The notes below the pieces were generated by a model that saw only the letters and a list, made by a program, of their open reading frames with translations, was not told the origin of the DNA and searched no databases. Positions 24,490 to 36,255 of a stretch of DNA of 64,000 nucleotides are shown piece by piece. The position numbers were made by a program, and so were the translations under genes. Numbering within the stretch: the first letter of the stretch is position 1; each line of letters opens with the position of its first letter. Source of the DNA: Podaxis mareebaensis (Eukaryota > Basidiomycota > Agaricomycetes > Agaricales > Agaricaceae); assembly GCA_018524725.1 (NCBI GenBank), contig JAEUWP010000360.1:1-64000 (forward strand), in the 5' to 3' direction.

Positions 24490-24779
24490 CGAGTCCAATC
24501 TATCGGCTGCTTTTTTGATGTTTCTTCTGTCTTTGCTCTCAATGCTCCTTAGTTATCAATGTGTATCATGTACCTCATTTACTACGATGTTCATGACCAT
24601 GTGGATATCCTGAAAGTCAACAACTATAGCCTAAAGATATCTGATTTTTGAAAGCTAAACAAATATAATCACGCAACTTCTACAATGGCATCCTCTGCAC
24701 GTAACAGGAGACGTTGGGTGATAGTTTGCGTCAGTCGATATACCTTGAGAAGAGCCCTAGGAATTCGAGGAGAAATTGT

Positions 24780-25691
24780 TCAGTAAGGACTCCACAGCCG
24801 TACATAGTGGTTAAGGACGAACCTCAGGGCACCCACGACTAGGAGAGCAACAACGATCAGAGCTGCGATATCTCTGGAGCTGTCCCGGCGGCTCCGGTTG
24901 CCTCTGTAACGAGCCAACCACTGCACTGGTACAAGATACCCCACAGAAAGTAGCATGTGAACAAGAGAACCTGCACCGACGAGTGGCAATCCCAGGAGAA
25001 ATCGCTTGATGAATCTCTTAATGAAACCGGGATTATATGGCGGATGAATTGGACGAGCTTGGTGACCTCGAGTGCTCGTTCTGCTGGAAGGGATAGTATC
25101 ATCAAGTAGGCCCTCGATGCCACCTTCCTTCAGAATGCGAAGAGCGGCTACAACTAGATCCTGGGCCACCTCGAACGGTGAAACATAAAAAAATGACCAT
25201 GAGTAGTAAGAGGTCGTTGGCTCTTCGAATGCAGCCATGAAATAGGTTGTGATATAGGAAGCGAGCATCACGATGATCGTGAAAAGAAGGCCAGACAGGC
25301 CTCCTACGAGGACTGCAACGAACGAGGTTAGCCATGATTGACGACCTCGCTAAGGGGAGGCGAGATACCAGGATTTGAAGCCAGACCGACCATACGAGTC
25401 CGAGCGAAGCGATACTTGTAATGACATTGGGGGCACGAGAAGAAGGCGCTGTGAGACGCGGAACTGTTTCTCCACTTTTGGAGACATCGCACATGAACAT
25501 ACTTTTTTGACATGTAAGGACAAGTGGGTGACATGGTCTATGTTACGAAGACATACGCTAATTGACCCTTTGCACTGACAAGGTCGAATAAGCCTGCCTA
25601 GCTCAGATTCGGCTTCCGGTCCGTCAAGGCATATACGACATTGCTTTTCTTCAGGCCGGTTGCTGTTGTTGTTGCGAGTGGAGTCTGACAT
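24780..25691 (-). CDS. RING-CH (MARCH-type) membrane E3 ubiquitin ligase
   Basis: Three exons (25557-25691, 25369-25501, 24780-25312) give 266 residues. Near the N-terminus is a RING-CH (C4HC3) zinc domain: CRIC, a spacer, PCQCKGS, then HVRCLQKW and CPQCHYKY, with the eight zinc ligands in order. It is followed by YRFARTRMVGLASNP, a first membrane span (VGGLSGLLFTIIVMLASYITTYFM in two parts), a loop, and further hydrophobic spans near the C-terminus. The family transfers ubiquitin to membrane proteins in the endosomal or ER system; the substrate here is unknown. The second intron was fixed by the conserved junction ASNP-VLVGGLSG. It is convergent with NUP170. Confidence 0.85.
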
Positions 25692-25870
25692 GCAATGATA
25701 TGTGGCTGAGGAGGGTGTATTACGAACGTGTACTGGTACAGTCTGCTGATGAATTGGTCAACATCCACGTGTTTCATTAACGGCCCGAAGCCGGATCAAT
25801 GCCGCGCCCCCTCGTTCCTGTCGGTTCGACTCGTTTCTGGGACCTTGTGCAAGGCCCGTTTGTGGATTCT

Positions 25871-27532
25871 ATGGGTGATAATGCACAATCTGGTCACCTT
25901 AGAATTGTTGGTGCCTTCGCCGGCCTTGGGAGCGGTATGTAACCTTGACCTAAACCGTACCATTCAGTTCTCTAACACGAAGTCTTGCCCTGCCTTAGGT
26001 CTGACCAAGGTCAGCTATTCATCAACTAAGCTAGGTCAAAATGTCATCAGCTGACAGTGCTTTTAGGTCGCTGTCGGCCATGGGTGAGCACGCCTTTAAG
26101 GTCGGATACTTTCGTGGCAAGCATCCCGGCGCATAGCGCTCACCATCATCCCCATTCATCAGGGCAGAAGTGGATCTGAGTCCTCACAAAAGCTAGATTT
26201 GACACCGTGAAAACACGAATGCAATGTTCTCCACCTGGAACATACCGCGGAGCCATTGACGTCCTTACTAAAATCGTCCGGAATGAGGTGTGTTCGTCCA
26301 CCATCGCATTCATTGAACTTAAACTGACGCTCCTCATACATCGGATTTGTTCCTATCAGGGCGTTCTTGCACTCTACAAAGGGGCTACGCCCCCAGCAGT
26401 TGGCTGGGCCGCCATTGATTCGGTTCTTCTTGGATCTCTCCATAACTACCGATTATTCCTTCTCCGACGTGGCATGACAGAATCCCACCCTGTAACTGGG
26501 CGTCCGCGCTTGACTGTCCTAGGCCATGGCGTCGCTGGGCTTTTTGCAGGTTTGACCAGGTCAGTATAGGGCAGGGTACGACGCAGTGGCTCCGCCCAGT
26601 TAATTTCCATTCTTTTCCTGTCACAACAGTGCTGTAATTGCCACCCCCGTTGAATTACTCAAAGGTGTGTTTTCCAGAACTTTTCACTTATTATCTGTGC
26701 TTATAAAACCCATTTGGCAGTTAAGCTCCAGCTGCAATCCCAAAGGGCAGCTGCAGACCGGCAATTCAAAGGTCCCATTGACTGTGCTCGACAAATTATT
26801 CGCATGCAAGGTATCTTTGGCATGTGGTCAGGGTTCACAGGTAGCCTCGCTTTCAGAGCCAATTTCTTCTGGATGTTCCTATCGGTCGAGGTACCTCTCC
26901 GCTTCAGTGAATTTGCCGGAGTATCCAAACTAACTTAAAAAACACTAAGGCCTTAATGCGTGGTTTTTCCCGTTTAGAAGGAACTCCTTATGCAGTGAGC
27001 GGAACCAAATCCTTCCCTTACCAGGAGCCTCATCTCTTTCGGATCTCTTGTTACTACCCAATAGATATCAACCGGCACCGCGAACTTCCTATCGGGGGGC
27101 TTTGCATCCTTTGTCTACTGGGGGATGGCTATTCCTGCCGACAACATAAAAAAGTAAGTAGAATTCATCGATGGCAAGCTCGGATCGGAATGCCTTATGG
27201 GTACGATTAACAGCCGAATGATGGCTTATCCACATCCAAGACCCTTTCCTGCACCATCGAGCGTCCTAGATTATACCTTCGCACGGCCATCATTCATTGC
27301 CGTGGTGCGTCAAACCTATGTAGATCAGGGCATTGCCGGATTTTATCGTGGCCTGACACCGACCATTCTACGTGCATTCCCCGTCAACGCATCCGCTCTC
27401 TTCGTATATGAGGGAGTGATGCGGCTTTTGGGTGCTGAAGAGGTACGAATGACGTATAGTTTTTCTCCTTCGCTTCCGCGTCCAGTTGCTAATTCCCCGT
27501 CAAACCTTATCCTTCTACAGACGCGTCATTGA
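25871..27532 (+). CDS. Mitochondrial carrier family protein (SLC25)
   Basis: Inner-membrane solute carrier of three tandem repeats, each with two helices. Eleven exons (25871-25934, 25999-26009, 26067-26083, 26197-26287, 26360-26559, 26630-26664, 26721-26890, 26950-26994, 27065-27153, 27214-27442, 27521-27532) give 320 residues, the family length. Repeat signatures are GHGFDTVKTRMQ, ATPVELLKVKLQLQ and IPADNIKNRMM; the first has Gly-Phe where most carriers have Pro-Phe. Further features are GVLALYKGATPPAVGWAA, GIFGMWSGFTGSLAFR and GIAGFYRGLTPTILRAFPVNAS. Exon 2 is an 11-base microexon encoding the conserved GLTK junction. The transported substrate cannot be read from sequence. Confidence 0.9.
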
Positions 27533-30500
27533 ATCGAAAAACAAAATCGACATATCACTATATGGGTACACCTAGAACTGAAATCCTGTATCTCGCTAGA
27601 TAAAACGATGGGATTAGGGAATGGTGCAAGGAAACGAAACAGTCATAGTGATTCAGGTCCATTCTCTCATCCTCTGTTCTCCTTTACCTTGGTGTAACCC
27701 CACAGAAGGGGTTGAAGCCTTGTTGCATTGTCCGCCCATAACAAGATATTCCAGAAGTCATCCAATGTCAGGTGATGTGACAGGCGGCGACCGGGGTGTA
27801 GCTAGCAGGTCTGCGGGGTTGTGACACATCAGATCACATATATAGATCCCTAGCACTGAAAACCAGTGTTATTCTTTGAGCAAACATTTGCGTTCATTTT
27901 CGACCAAAACTCTTCCCTAGAGTCCTGTAAAAAGTTATTTCTGGCATAGTTATGGAATGAAAACAATTAAATATGCATTCTACACATTTTTGAAAGAAAT
28001 TTAAGATTTTTGTCACGTTTTACCACGCTTTTACACGTGGCATTAGACGGGTGCAATACCCCTATCTTATGTCACAAACTGATGGCTTGACAAGACATAT
28101 TAACCTTAACCCGTTTTGGAGCAAGAGCTGCCAAATGGGGACATGTGTTAAACACATCCATCCATCCAATTTGCAATTTCCTCAAAACCTTCCCTCGCTC
28201 TAGTCCGCTCTTTACTCTTAACGCATGACATGCGGTTGATTGTAGAATTTATGTACATACTAAGTACAGGGATAGTTTACAATTACAACCCCACAGGGCA
28301 TTCAAATAATGAAACATAGGATTAGACGACCGCGGATTATAAGGCGTCGTTAAGGTGTAGGATGTGCGGTGCTCATATGTAGCACCTGGAAAACGTACTT
28401 GGCGGAAGAAGACAAGGCCAGTTACCTTTTTCAATGGCAGCCTCCCATGGCCCATCGGAAGACCGGTAGAGGTCCATCGCTGCTCTCGCGTTCTCCACCT
28501 ATATCACTCTCAATACCAAGATAACGCGCTAGATATGAGAGGTACGCACTGGGTTTATGTAGCTTCCAGGCTGTTGGATTTCACGATTCATCAGACTCCA
28601 CATGAGAGTAGGTAGTCCAACCATTTGTTGTGCCTTCAAGGCGTTGCGAAATGGCTGTCAAAGAATTGGCTATTCGTTAGTCTGCGTCCAAGTTCGGGTG
28701 ACAACGTGAAACTTACTATGTACAAAGCAACATCGCGGGTGTCTACAGCAGGGTGGGGTATACCGAGTACTGATGGCAGATTACTAAGTCACTTGCTGCA
28801 AAGGAGAGCGGCCATTTGGCAAATACGAACCTGAAAGGTCATTCCAAAGGCTGTGGCCTATCAAGACCCTTCCTTTTATCAACTCGGCTACTCTCTGCTG
28901 TACCGTATTGAAAGGTAGAGCTTCGGCTACGGGGGCGTTAGCCCCTAGTAGCTGAAGCAGGTAAAAGCAATACGGGACATACGAGATGTAAGCTGCTGTT
29001 CGGTAATACCTGTAGTCGAAGTTCTATAGTCCGTTATCACCTGCCGAGGTGGATCACATCAGTCTAAGGACGAATCAAGGTAACGGGGCGCATCATACAT
29101 GGGTACCAGGCGACACAAATGCCTCGAATTGAACGGTACCAAACCAAGACACAACAGCAACATGACTATAGAGGAAAGCACTTAGTACCCCTATTGAGGG
29201 AAAAGCAAAGGGATAGATCAAATAGCCTACGCGAGCATAGAGGTCGTACCTCCAGGACCTACCCCAACACATAGGCATGAAAGGGCAACATAGTCATGTT
29301 CAGTGCGAGGCATATTTAACACACGAGAAGAGGTGCAAAGGAAAACAGGACAAGAATGTGCGAGAGAATCAAATAAAAGTATGGGGTGAAGAGGATAAAG
29401 AATTGGAAAAGAAAACGCTCACTTTTTGAAGTCTCAAGAGGCCGTGAGGGTAGTCCGATTTTGTGAAATCGAGATCTTGTTAATGTTGACGCTATAGCAA
29501 TGTGGTGACACCATTTATCGGGAGATTCAAGTCAGAGTAAGCAACGGCAAACGCGTTCCTAAGGAGCATGGTTAGCCCAAGGAAGCAAAAAGCAGTGATG
29601 AGAAAAATAGAGGATATGATCTCATGCCGTCAGAGAAGGCTAATGTATGGGTAGCACTGTACTGCAAAACTGGGGGCAAAACCTAAAATAATTTAGGAAA
29701 TGAGAAGCAGCTCAAAACACGGATTGTAAGATTTATGTTTGAGCTTTTTGGCAATTCGCTGGGGGTGCACAGGGGGTTCGGGGTACTACTCTGAGCCTGC
29801 TGAATTTGTACCTGGGCGAGCGCAACGTGGAGAGGACAGAGGCTATGATCGACACTAAAGTGTTGGGGGAAATCGTGTGGGACTGGTATTTTGCTCGAGT
29901 TCGATTCAAGAGCCATCCTTCACAACCTGGCACCGCTGGGGCAGGCTGTGGACTAAGGTATTAAGTTTAGGAAGATCAGAGATTGCTCGAGTCAAAGAAT
30001 CTTGACTCGGAGAAGCCAGTAGTAGATCACAAGGTAAGGTATGCGTTCCGACTGGGCAACGCAGGCGGGGAGTTCAGCATTCATTTTGATCTCGATAAGG
30101 GGTCGCAATAAATCACGATGGGAACGGGCAGACCTCGGAGGGTTTTACAAACGTGAATTGTGGTCCATTTGGGAAAGGCCACATAACGGTGGTGGAGAGA
30201 CGTTGAACGTTAAAAATTTGATATGTCGTATTCCGAACAACGGGGCTTGTTCCTGGCCGCAGGTCGAACGTTCAACGATCGTCAGATACATATGCGTTAC
30301 CACACTCGGTTACCTCTCACTCGCCACTGCTGCCGCCTACCGGTATAGATTCCCCCTGACAGCAAAACTGACCCTATAATTCAGCGTACCATTTTCTCGC
30401 TTTCGCTTCCAGACGTCTGCCAGTCTAAGTAGGTCCGATTGAACGAAACTTCGGATGGAAGCCATTGTCTCTGTCAAAAAAGAAGCCGGACGTCCCAGCG

Positions 30501-31595
30501 ACGTAGATCAGCCATTGCTGGCTCGCAAAGTGCCAAAGCATGCCGCAGGGACTCGAAGTTCTGACCCAGAGGTCACTTGACTCTTCCCGGTTTTAGTCAG
30601 TGTCGGGAACTTGCGGACAATTCGAGTCGAAAGTCGTCTTATTGTATCCGCACTGTAGATGTTTCCGACCACCGGTCGTTGTTGCAACGACAGGTGGGAG
30701 ATCCCCGACCAAAATCGGTGTCAAGAACAAGAGGTATAATGCATTAAACCAGTTGCATCCATTTCGGTGAGGCCGCTTTCAGATGCCGTAAACAGACGTA
30801 GGTGTTCGTAGGACCCTCCATGAGTATTCCAGGCTCCGGCTGAACCCCCCGAGTTCGCGAGCTCGTGAGCTTTCTTAACCCATTCAGCCACAAGGGCCGC
30901 CATAGTGTGTCATTTCTCAGCGCAGCCTCTTATCTCTCTGGTGGGCCGATGTGGGAGCTGGGAGATGGTTTTCATCTCCGACTTTATTTCAGTCTAGCCT
31001 TCGGCGTGTGATGCCTGAATCAAATATGTTAATCGACTTAAATGCCGGTCTGCTTAATTGCCCCTTCACTGCTAGGTTCAGACATCTGTATGCCGTCCTT
31101 GCCGGGAGCAAAGATTCTGACTGTCAGGTATTCAGTCGTCAAACCCTGGTCGCCCCGAATCGTCCGTCCACCTGCTCCGGAGCCTGATGAGTGGGAAGAC
31201 CTGGGTGGAACAATGCTACTTGGCTTGCCCTGAGGCAACCGTTCCGATCCAGGCTTCAGTAAACCCCCTAGTTATCGGAGCCAAGCTCACTTACATACAA
31301 CAAAACGCCATCTATGCCGAGGTGCTAATCACCTGAGGCGTGATTTGGTAGGAAGAAATCCCCTAGTCTTTGCAAATGATTCTGCAATCATCTTGCAAAA
31401 AATCGTCAGTGTCTCCCAACGCTACTCGTAGTTTCTCGAAATCACCAAGCCAATTTCGACTTCTAACACGACGTCTTGTAAACCCCGTTCGAAGTTGCTT
31501 ATTAGGGTACGTGTAGGGGAGCTTCTCCAAGTGTCATATGAACAACAGGACCATAGTTATTCCATTGCAGATCGCAACCCTAGACGGCATCTCAA
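27533..31595. other. Four-kilobase region without a supportable gene
   Basis: No open frame here has a recognisable domain or splices into a longer one. A 66-codon and a 60-codon minus-strand frame (31038-31238 and 30721-30903) are not joined by a convincing intron. 27930-28060 is AT-rich. The one clear structure is a hairpin at 28903-28974. The region could be degraded transposon DNA, long noncoding transcription or simple intergenic sequence. Confidence 0.5.
28903..28974. repeat. Strong imperfect hairpin (about 72 bases)
   Basis: The outer arms CCGTATTG and CAATACGG pair perfectly. After a purine-rich internal loop, GCTTCGGCTAC pairs with GTAGCTGAAGC (one G-U if RNA), and GGGGC pairs with GCCCC around a GTTA loop. 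About 24 pairs in total. It could be a small folded RNA, a remnant of a miniature inverted-repeat element, or a terminator-like structure. Confidence 0.6.
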
Positions 31596-33530
31596 CTACT
31601 CAATCTTAATCAATTTATCACCTTTATCTGCGCGCTGCTTCCAACGGACCCGTGATCTAAATTTTGCCCACAACACCTTCTCCGTACCCTCGTGAGAGAA
31701 GAGCTCTCGATCAGGAGGGCGGCGCAGTCCTCTTGAGTTGGATGATGTCTGTACGGCCGGAGAGGCAACAGCGACAGAAGGCCTTAATGGATCAACCTTT
31801 CGGACCGATTTCGTTTCATCCAGCATCGCCTGCGCAATATCCATCCGACCCTCCTTGAGCGCCAGCGTCCCTACTCGTCTCCGCACGCGACTATCCACAA
31901 CTCCAGCTCCCCATGATTTCCGAAACGCCTTCATCACATTAAAAGCAACTGTCCCACACTTCTTAGCCTTCTTCAGCGGTGACAAAATCAGGTAAAGGGT
32001 TGTCGAAGAAGGTTTGAAGGAAGGATGCATCTCCAATAGTGACACCAAAAGCCTACGGTTGGCGTACATAGAAGCCAACCCATTCTTTGTATCTGCACTC
32101 AACAGCAAATGGATGATGTCCAAACACTGGGCTGCGGTTTCGTCACTGATCTTCGCAGGCAACATCGAAAAGAATGTCTTCACCAATTCCGCCGCTGCAG
32201 ATGCCCGTCCATCGCGTAGTATCGCGTAAACGGCGCCTTTAATCAGGCTCGGACGGGCTTTCCGTCCTTTCGCACCAGATTCTAACACGGGATGAAGGCA
32301 AGCCAGGAGTCGTTGTCGTCTCAGATATGCTTTCGTTCCAGGGGCAGGATCTCCGGTTATATCGAGTCTAGGCAGGCGCACACTCTTCCCATCTTCGTCT
32401 ATAGACCAACGCACGTCTCTCGTATATCGAAGGGCACCACGTTTGGTCGTGGAGAGAAGCTCCAACCACAAATACCAGGGTACCTGAGTGGTAATGGGGG
32501 ATAATCCGTTTCGTAGTGGCTTGTCCAACGCTTCGTCAGGTGTGAGTCCACTAACTTGTGTCCACGCTTGTTCCCAGTTCCCCGTCCGTACAAGCCACCG
32601 TATCGAAAGCTTGTGTGTGGTGGAATCCCGAGGAATTTTATCCTGGATCATGGCATCGAGTAGCCAACGAGTAACGCCAAATTGAGCATGCCGTATAGAA
32701 AGTTCAATTAACAAATTGTAGGATTGTGTGGACCGAAATTTCGGGTATGAGTCGTGGTAGTCAATTAGAGCTGGGAATCTGGGTAACGGCTTGAGGGATA
32801 ACGAGAGAAGAAGGTTATGATATAGCGTTTGTTTGGAAGTTGGTGTTGGGAGAGAGGTGGAAATCGGAGCTTGTGGAATTAATGCTGGTTTTTGCGGCGG
32901 AGATGACGTAGGAGTGGTCTTGATGAGGGCATGTTGAGTACTAACAACATGAGGTTGGGAGTTACAGGGTTCGTCCTTTTCTAGATCTGGTGCACGGCTG
33001 CCAGAAGCAAGTTCTGGTCGTGCCTCCGTTCCCTCGACGTCATGATTGGGAGGAGACAGTTCATGACGCGACTCTTGCGTACTCGTTGAGCAGGAAGCCG
33101 TGAATGATGTGCCCGAGGTCGTATTTGCCGTGACCAAGAATCCGTTCGGTGTCCGTTCTTCTTCCACCGTCCCAGGACGCGAATGTATGCTCTGAGCCCT
33201 ACTACTGGAAAGTTTTATTTCCCAAGAGAGAGAAAAGTATGGGTGTACCACTCACCTGGTAGCATAACCCCGTCTCGCGAATTTCTCAGCTGCGAATTTA
33301 CAGCTCGATTCCGGTCTACCGTAGTAGCTCCTGATAGACCGAGAAGATGATGCCACCGGTATACTTTTTGTACTCGTAGACGCTGGTGGATGTGGGGAAA
33401 CGCGTCGAACCCATGCTCGGCTGGCAGCTGCCTGTAGTGCCTGGGTGAAGGGGGATATGCCAGCAAATGTCAATTGCGAGATTGTGGCAGCCGTCGGTGT
33501 TGGGAGATGGCGTAGAGCACGATGGTGCAT
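31596..33530 (-). CDS. PPR-like mitochondrial protein
   Basis: Two exons (33256-33530, 31596-33204) give 627 residues. The N-terminus is Arg/Ala/Ser/Pro-rich without acidic residues (MHHRALRHLPTPTAAT), a likely mitochondrial presequence. The middle and C-terminal parts are helical and contain repeats of about 35 residues with pentatricopeptide-like pattern, for example YNLLIELSIRHAQFGVTRWL followed by HKLSIRWLVRTGNWEQAW. Such proteins bind organellar RNA and act in mitochondrial RNA processing or translation, which would fit here by inference. I cannot match it to a named yeast protein. Confidence 0.72.
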
Positions 33531-34072
33531 GCATGGGACAATTTCGAGGTAAACGAGTGTTGTCCAGTATCCAGCGTCCAGTCCAGCGGCCCACTTGTCC
33601 GGGCTTGGCCGTCACTTTTTCAAGTTGTGCTCTATTTTCCAGGGACCTCCGATGATTACAAACACAAATACCATTACGCCTTTGCTATGTGATTACTTGT
33701 GATTACTTGCCAACCCAGGAGCAGAAATAATTGTGGTTCTGTTGCCAGAAGCTCCAATCACCTTCGGTTCACTGTTGTCACGCGAACAGAAATATAATGC
33801 AACGAGGGACCTCTGGTAAATAATCAATTTCACTAAGACATGCCATGTACATATTTGCGATGTAGACTGAATGACGGGAATGTGAGCAATGGAAAGGTCA
33901 ATGGTTCATAACCCTAATGGAAAAAATCGTAACTTAACTCGTGCGTGTATGCATGAATTACAACAGAAGCAACCAGAGCGGAAGGAGGGGAGCGTGAAAA
34001 TGAGAGGACAAAACGAACGAGAAACAAGGGGAAGAGTAATATATCCAGAAGCACATGTGGCGTGGATCATAT
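33531..34072. other. Intergenic, nothing recognised
   Basis: About 540 bases holding the promoter and leader of the PPR-like gene and the 3' end of the Cut8 gene. No further gene seen. Confidence 0.5.
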
Positions 34073-35360
34073 TCAGACGTCCATTGATGCGTGAAGTACC
34101 CTGTTGACCAGCCAGCCGACTTTGACAACCCATTTATCCCGAATACTCTTCATGACATCCGCGCCCGCAAAGTCCTTTGCATCTGCAAAGGTATCCAAAG
34201 CATTCTCCCATGTCCGCACCGTTTCCACCCCAAACATTCCTCCCTGACGATTAACAATCTCATCCACCTTATCCACCCAAGCATTCCATTCCTCGCTTAG
34301 CCGGGGAAGCAACAATGGGGCAAGAGAAGTTTGAGTCAATGGAGGTTGATCCATAATATGTTGTGCGATCGCCGATAGATAGGTAAAAGATTCGAGTGGG
34401 TGGAATTTCTCCTTGTTGAGCTGTGCGAAACTTGGCGGTGGAGGGGCCTGTTGCTGTTGTTGGGAACTTGCTGTCGGTTGCTTCGAGGTTGGTATACACG
34501 AGAAATATGGGAGGTATGATGTACATGCGGCAACGAACTCGGTTATGTGTGGCCGAAGTCGAGAGACAACGTATGCGTCTCTCATGCCCCCGTTGTGGTG
34601 ATAGGATGATGTTGATGTATGCTGAGGCCTGCTCCCAAAACCAAAGGCGGTCTGCGGAAATGAGGGAGTGTTGGAGTATGGATAAGCGTCACGCAGCTTT
34701 TTCGCAGCCTGCGCCAGGGCTTGGATTGCTGTGTCTAATGTCGGTCGGGGTATGAGCGGCAAAAGGGTTGATTTCAATGATGGGTGTGCTTTAAGCAGTG
34801 AGGTTAGCAGTGGTAAAAGTGCTTGTGGCGGTAGACTCGCTATATGCATGAAAGGAAAAGATTAGGCAAAATTTGCGGCAAAAAGGTCATTAAGACATGC
34901 CTAAAAGGACCCCAACATCCACTTCATCCTCCTCCGATGTAGACGGCTTATTTTCCTTCGCAGGAGTTTGTTCCTTTGTTCCAACATCCGCAGGTGCGAT
35001 CCTCGCCCGTTTTGGTGCTGCCCGCTTTGGTCGTTCAGGCGTTGGACTACGATCCATCGACTCGTCGCGATTTACCGAAGCTTTTCCGGAGGTAGCAGAA
35101 TCTTCATCGTCCACTTCAAGCCGCCGTTTATTCGATTTATGTGATGGAGAGGCAGTCACTGCTGCTTGATTCAGTGAAAAGGCCAACTGGTGAAAAGCCT
35201 GGGGGTTTGTATGGCCCGGCGTGGGCGCTGCTGGCCACCCCGAGGATACAACTCCAGGCATCGAGCTCTGGCCTAAGCCAAAGCCAAATCCGAATGGTGA
35301 AGGTGCGTGGGCAACCGGTCTAGGAGCAAATTCGATGTGGTGATGCAGAACGTTGGCCAT
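34073..35360 (-). CDS. cut8: Cut8/Sts1, nuclear proteasome tethering factor
   Basis: Cut8 (Sts1 in budding yeast) tethers proteasomes to the nuclear envelope and is needed for degradation of mitotic proteins. Two exons (34901-35360, 34073-34839) give 408 residues. The N-terminal 150 residues are disordered and contain basic nuclear-signal-like runs (NKRRLEVDDED, RPKRAAPKRARI). The folded part starts at LLASLPPQALLPLLTSLLKA and has LIPRPTLDTAIQAL, YVVSRLRPHITEFVAAC and LNKEKFHPLESFTYLSAIA, followed by RLSEEWNAWVDKVDEIVN and the C-terminal helix bundle. The frame across the intron requires a GC-AG intron (donor GCATGT). Confidence 0.88.
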
Positions 35361-36255
35361 ACTTGCGGAGGAGAGGCCGGGATGATGGTAAAAGGGAACC
35401 AGGGGATGCGGGAGGAGTCAAAGAGCCAGACGCTTAATGCCTCTACGCAACCGTGAACCCTCAAATTATGTAATCAATCTCCTCTCCTCTGGAAGCCGCG
35501 TCACGGTGCGTGCTTACCCTGAAATAAATTAATTTGGGATGGCCGGCCCTAAACTTCCGATCTTCAAATTCATGCATTTTTTCTCTTCGTTGATTTCCGT
35601 CCTTGGTCTTATCTTCTGTCGGTCCACGGGTGAGTGTGTTGCTAGCTTTTGCGCGTGTGAAGAGATAAATGAATCGCTACTTCGAAGCTGCGGCTCATGA
35701 ATTCTATTCATATACCCAAATTTCTGACGCTTTCTGTCTCTTGATGTAGACTGCTTTTTCTAACGTTCTATCTCTAGGATTTCACAAGCTTTTTGGTTAT
35801 CTGCATCATTAGGTGGGTGTCAATTTTCTTGCTGGATCCCTGGAAGGATGCATACATCTAGAAGTCAAGCCCTGACGTTGTCTAAAGGACAAACGTTGAT
35901 GAGCAATACCATGCTAATACTGATCTCTCATTGACAACTATTCGATATTAAATCATCGATGCTCACCTTTTGTCTTCCAGGTACTTGTTTATTCCTATCG
36001 CTTCAACCCACAAGATTACACTTCATCTTGATACTGAGTGTTCTTGACTCCTTGACGACACTAGTCATTTCACAATGTCTTCAACCATATGATTCCCTGG
36101 GTCCTCATGGCCCGCTTCCTCTCCCACCCGTCTTCCTTCACTGTTCTAATATGCATTACCTTGACGCAGGAACATCCATTAGCAATATCGCGTTGTATAC
36201 TACATCTAACCAAAGAAACAATAAAAAACTCTTGCATCGTCCATTGTCCAATTAT
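35361..36255. other. Intergenic, nothing recognised
   Basis: About 900 bases between the Cut8 start and the CAS1 stop. Plus-strand open frames (for example 35959-36276) are AT-rich and lack any family resemblance. Confidence 0.5.

Noticed and set aside
30721..31238. Two short minus-strand frames as a possible small gene
   Set aside because: No convincing intron joins them and neither shows a known domain.
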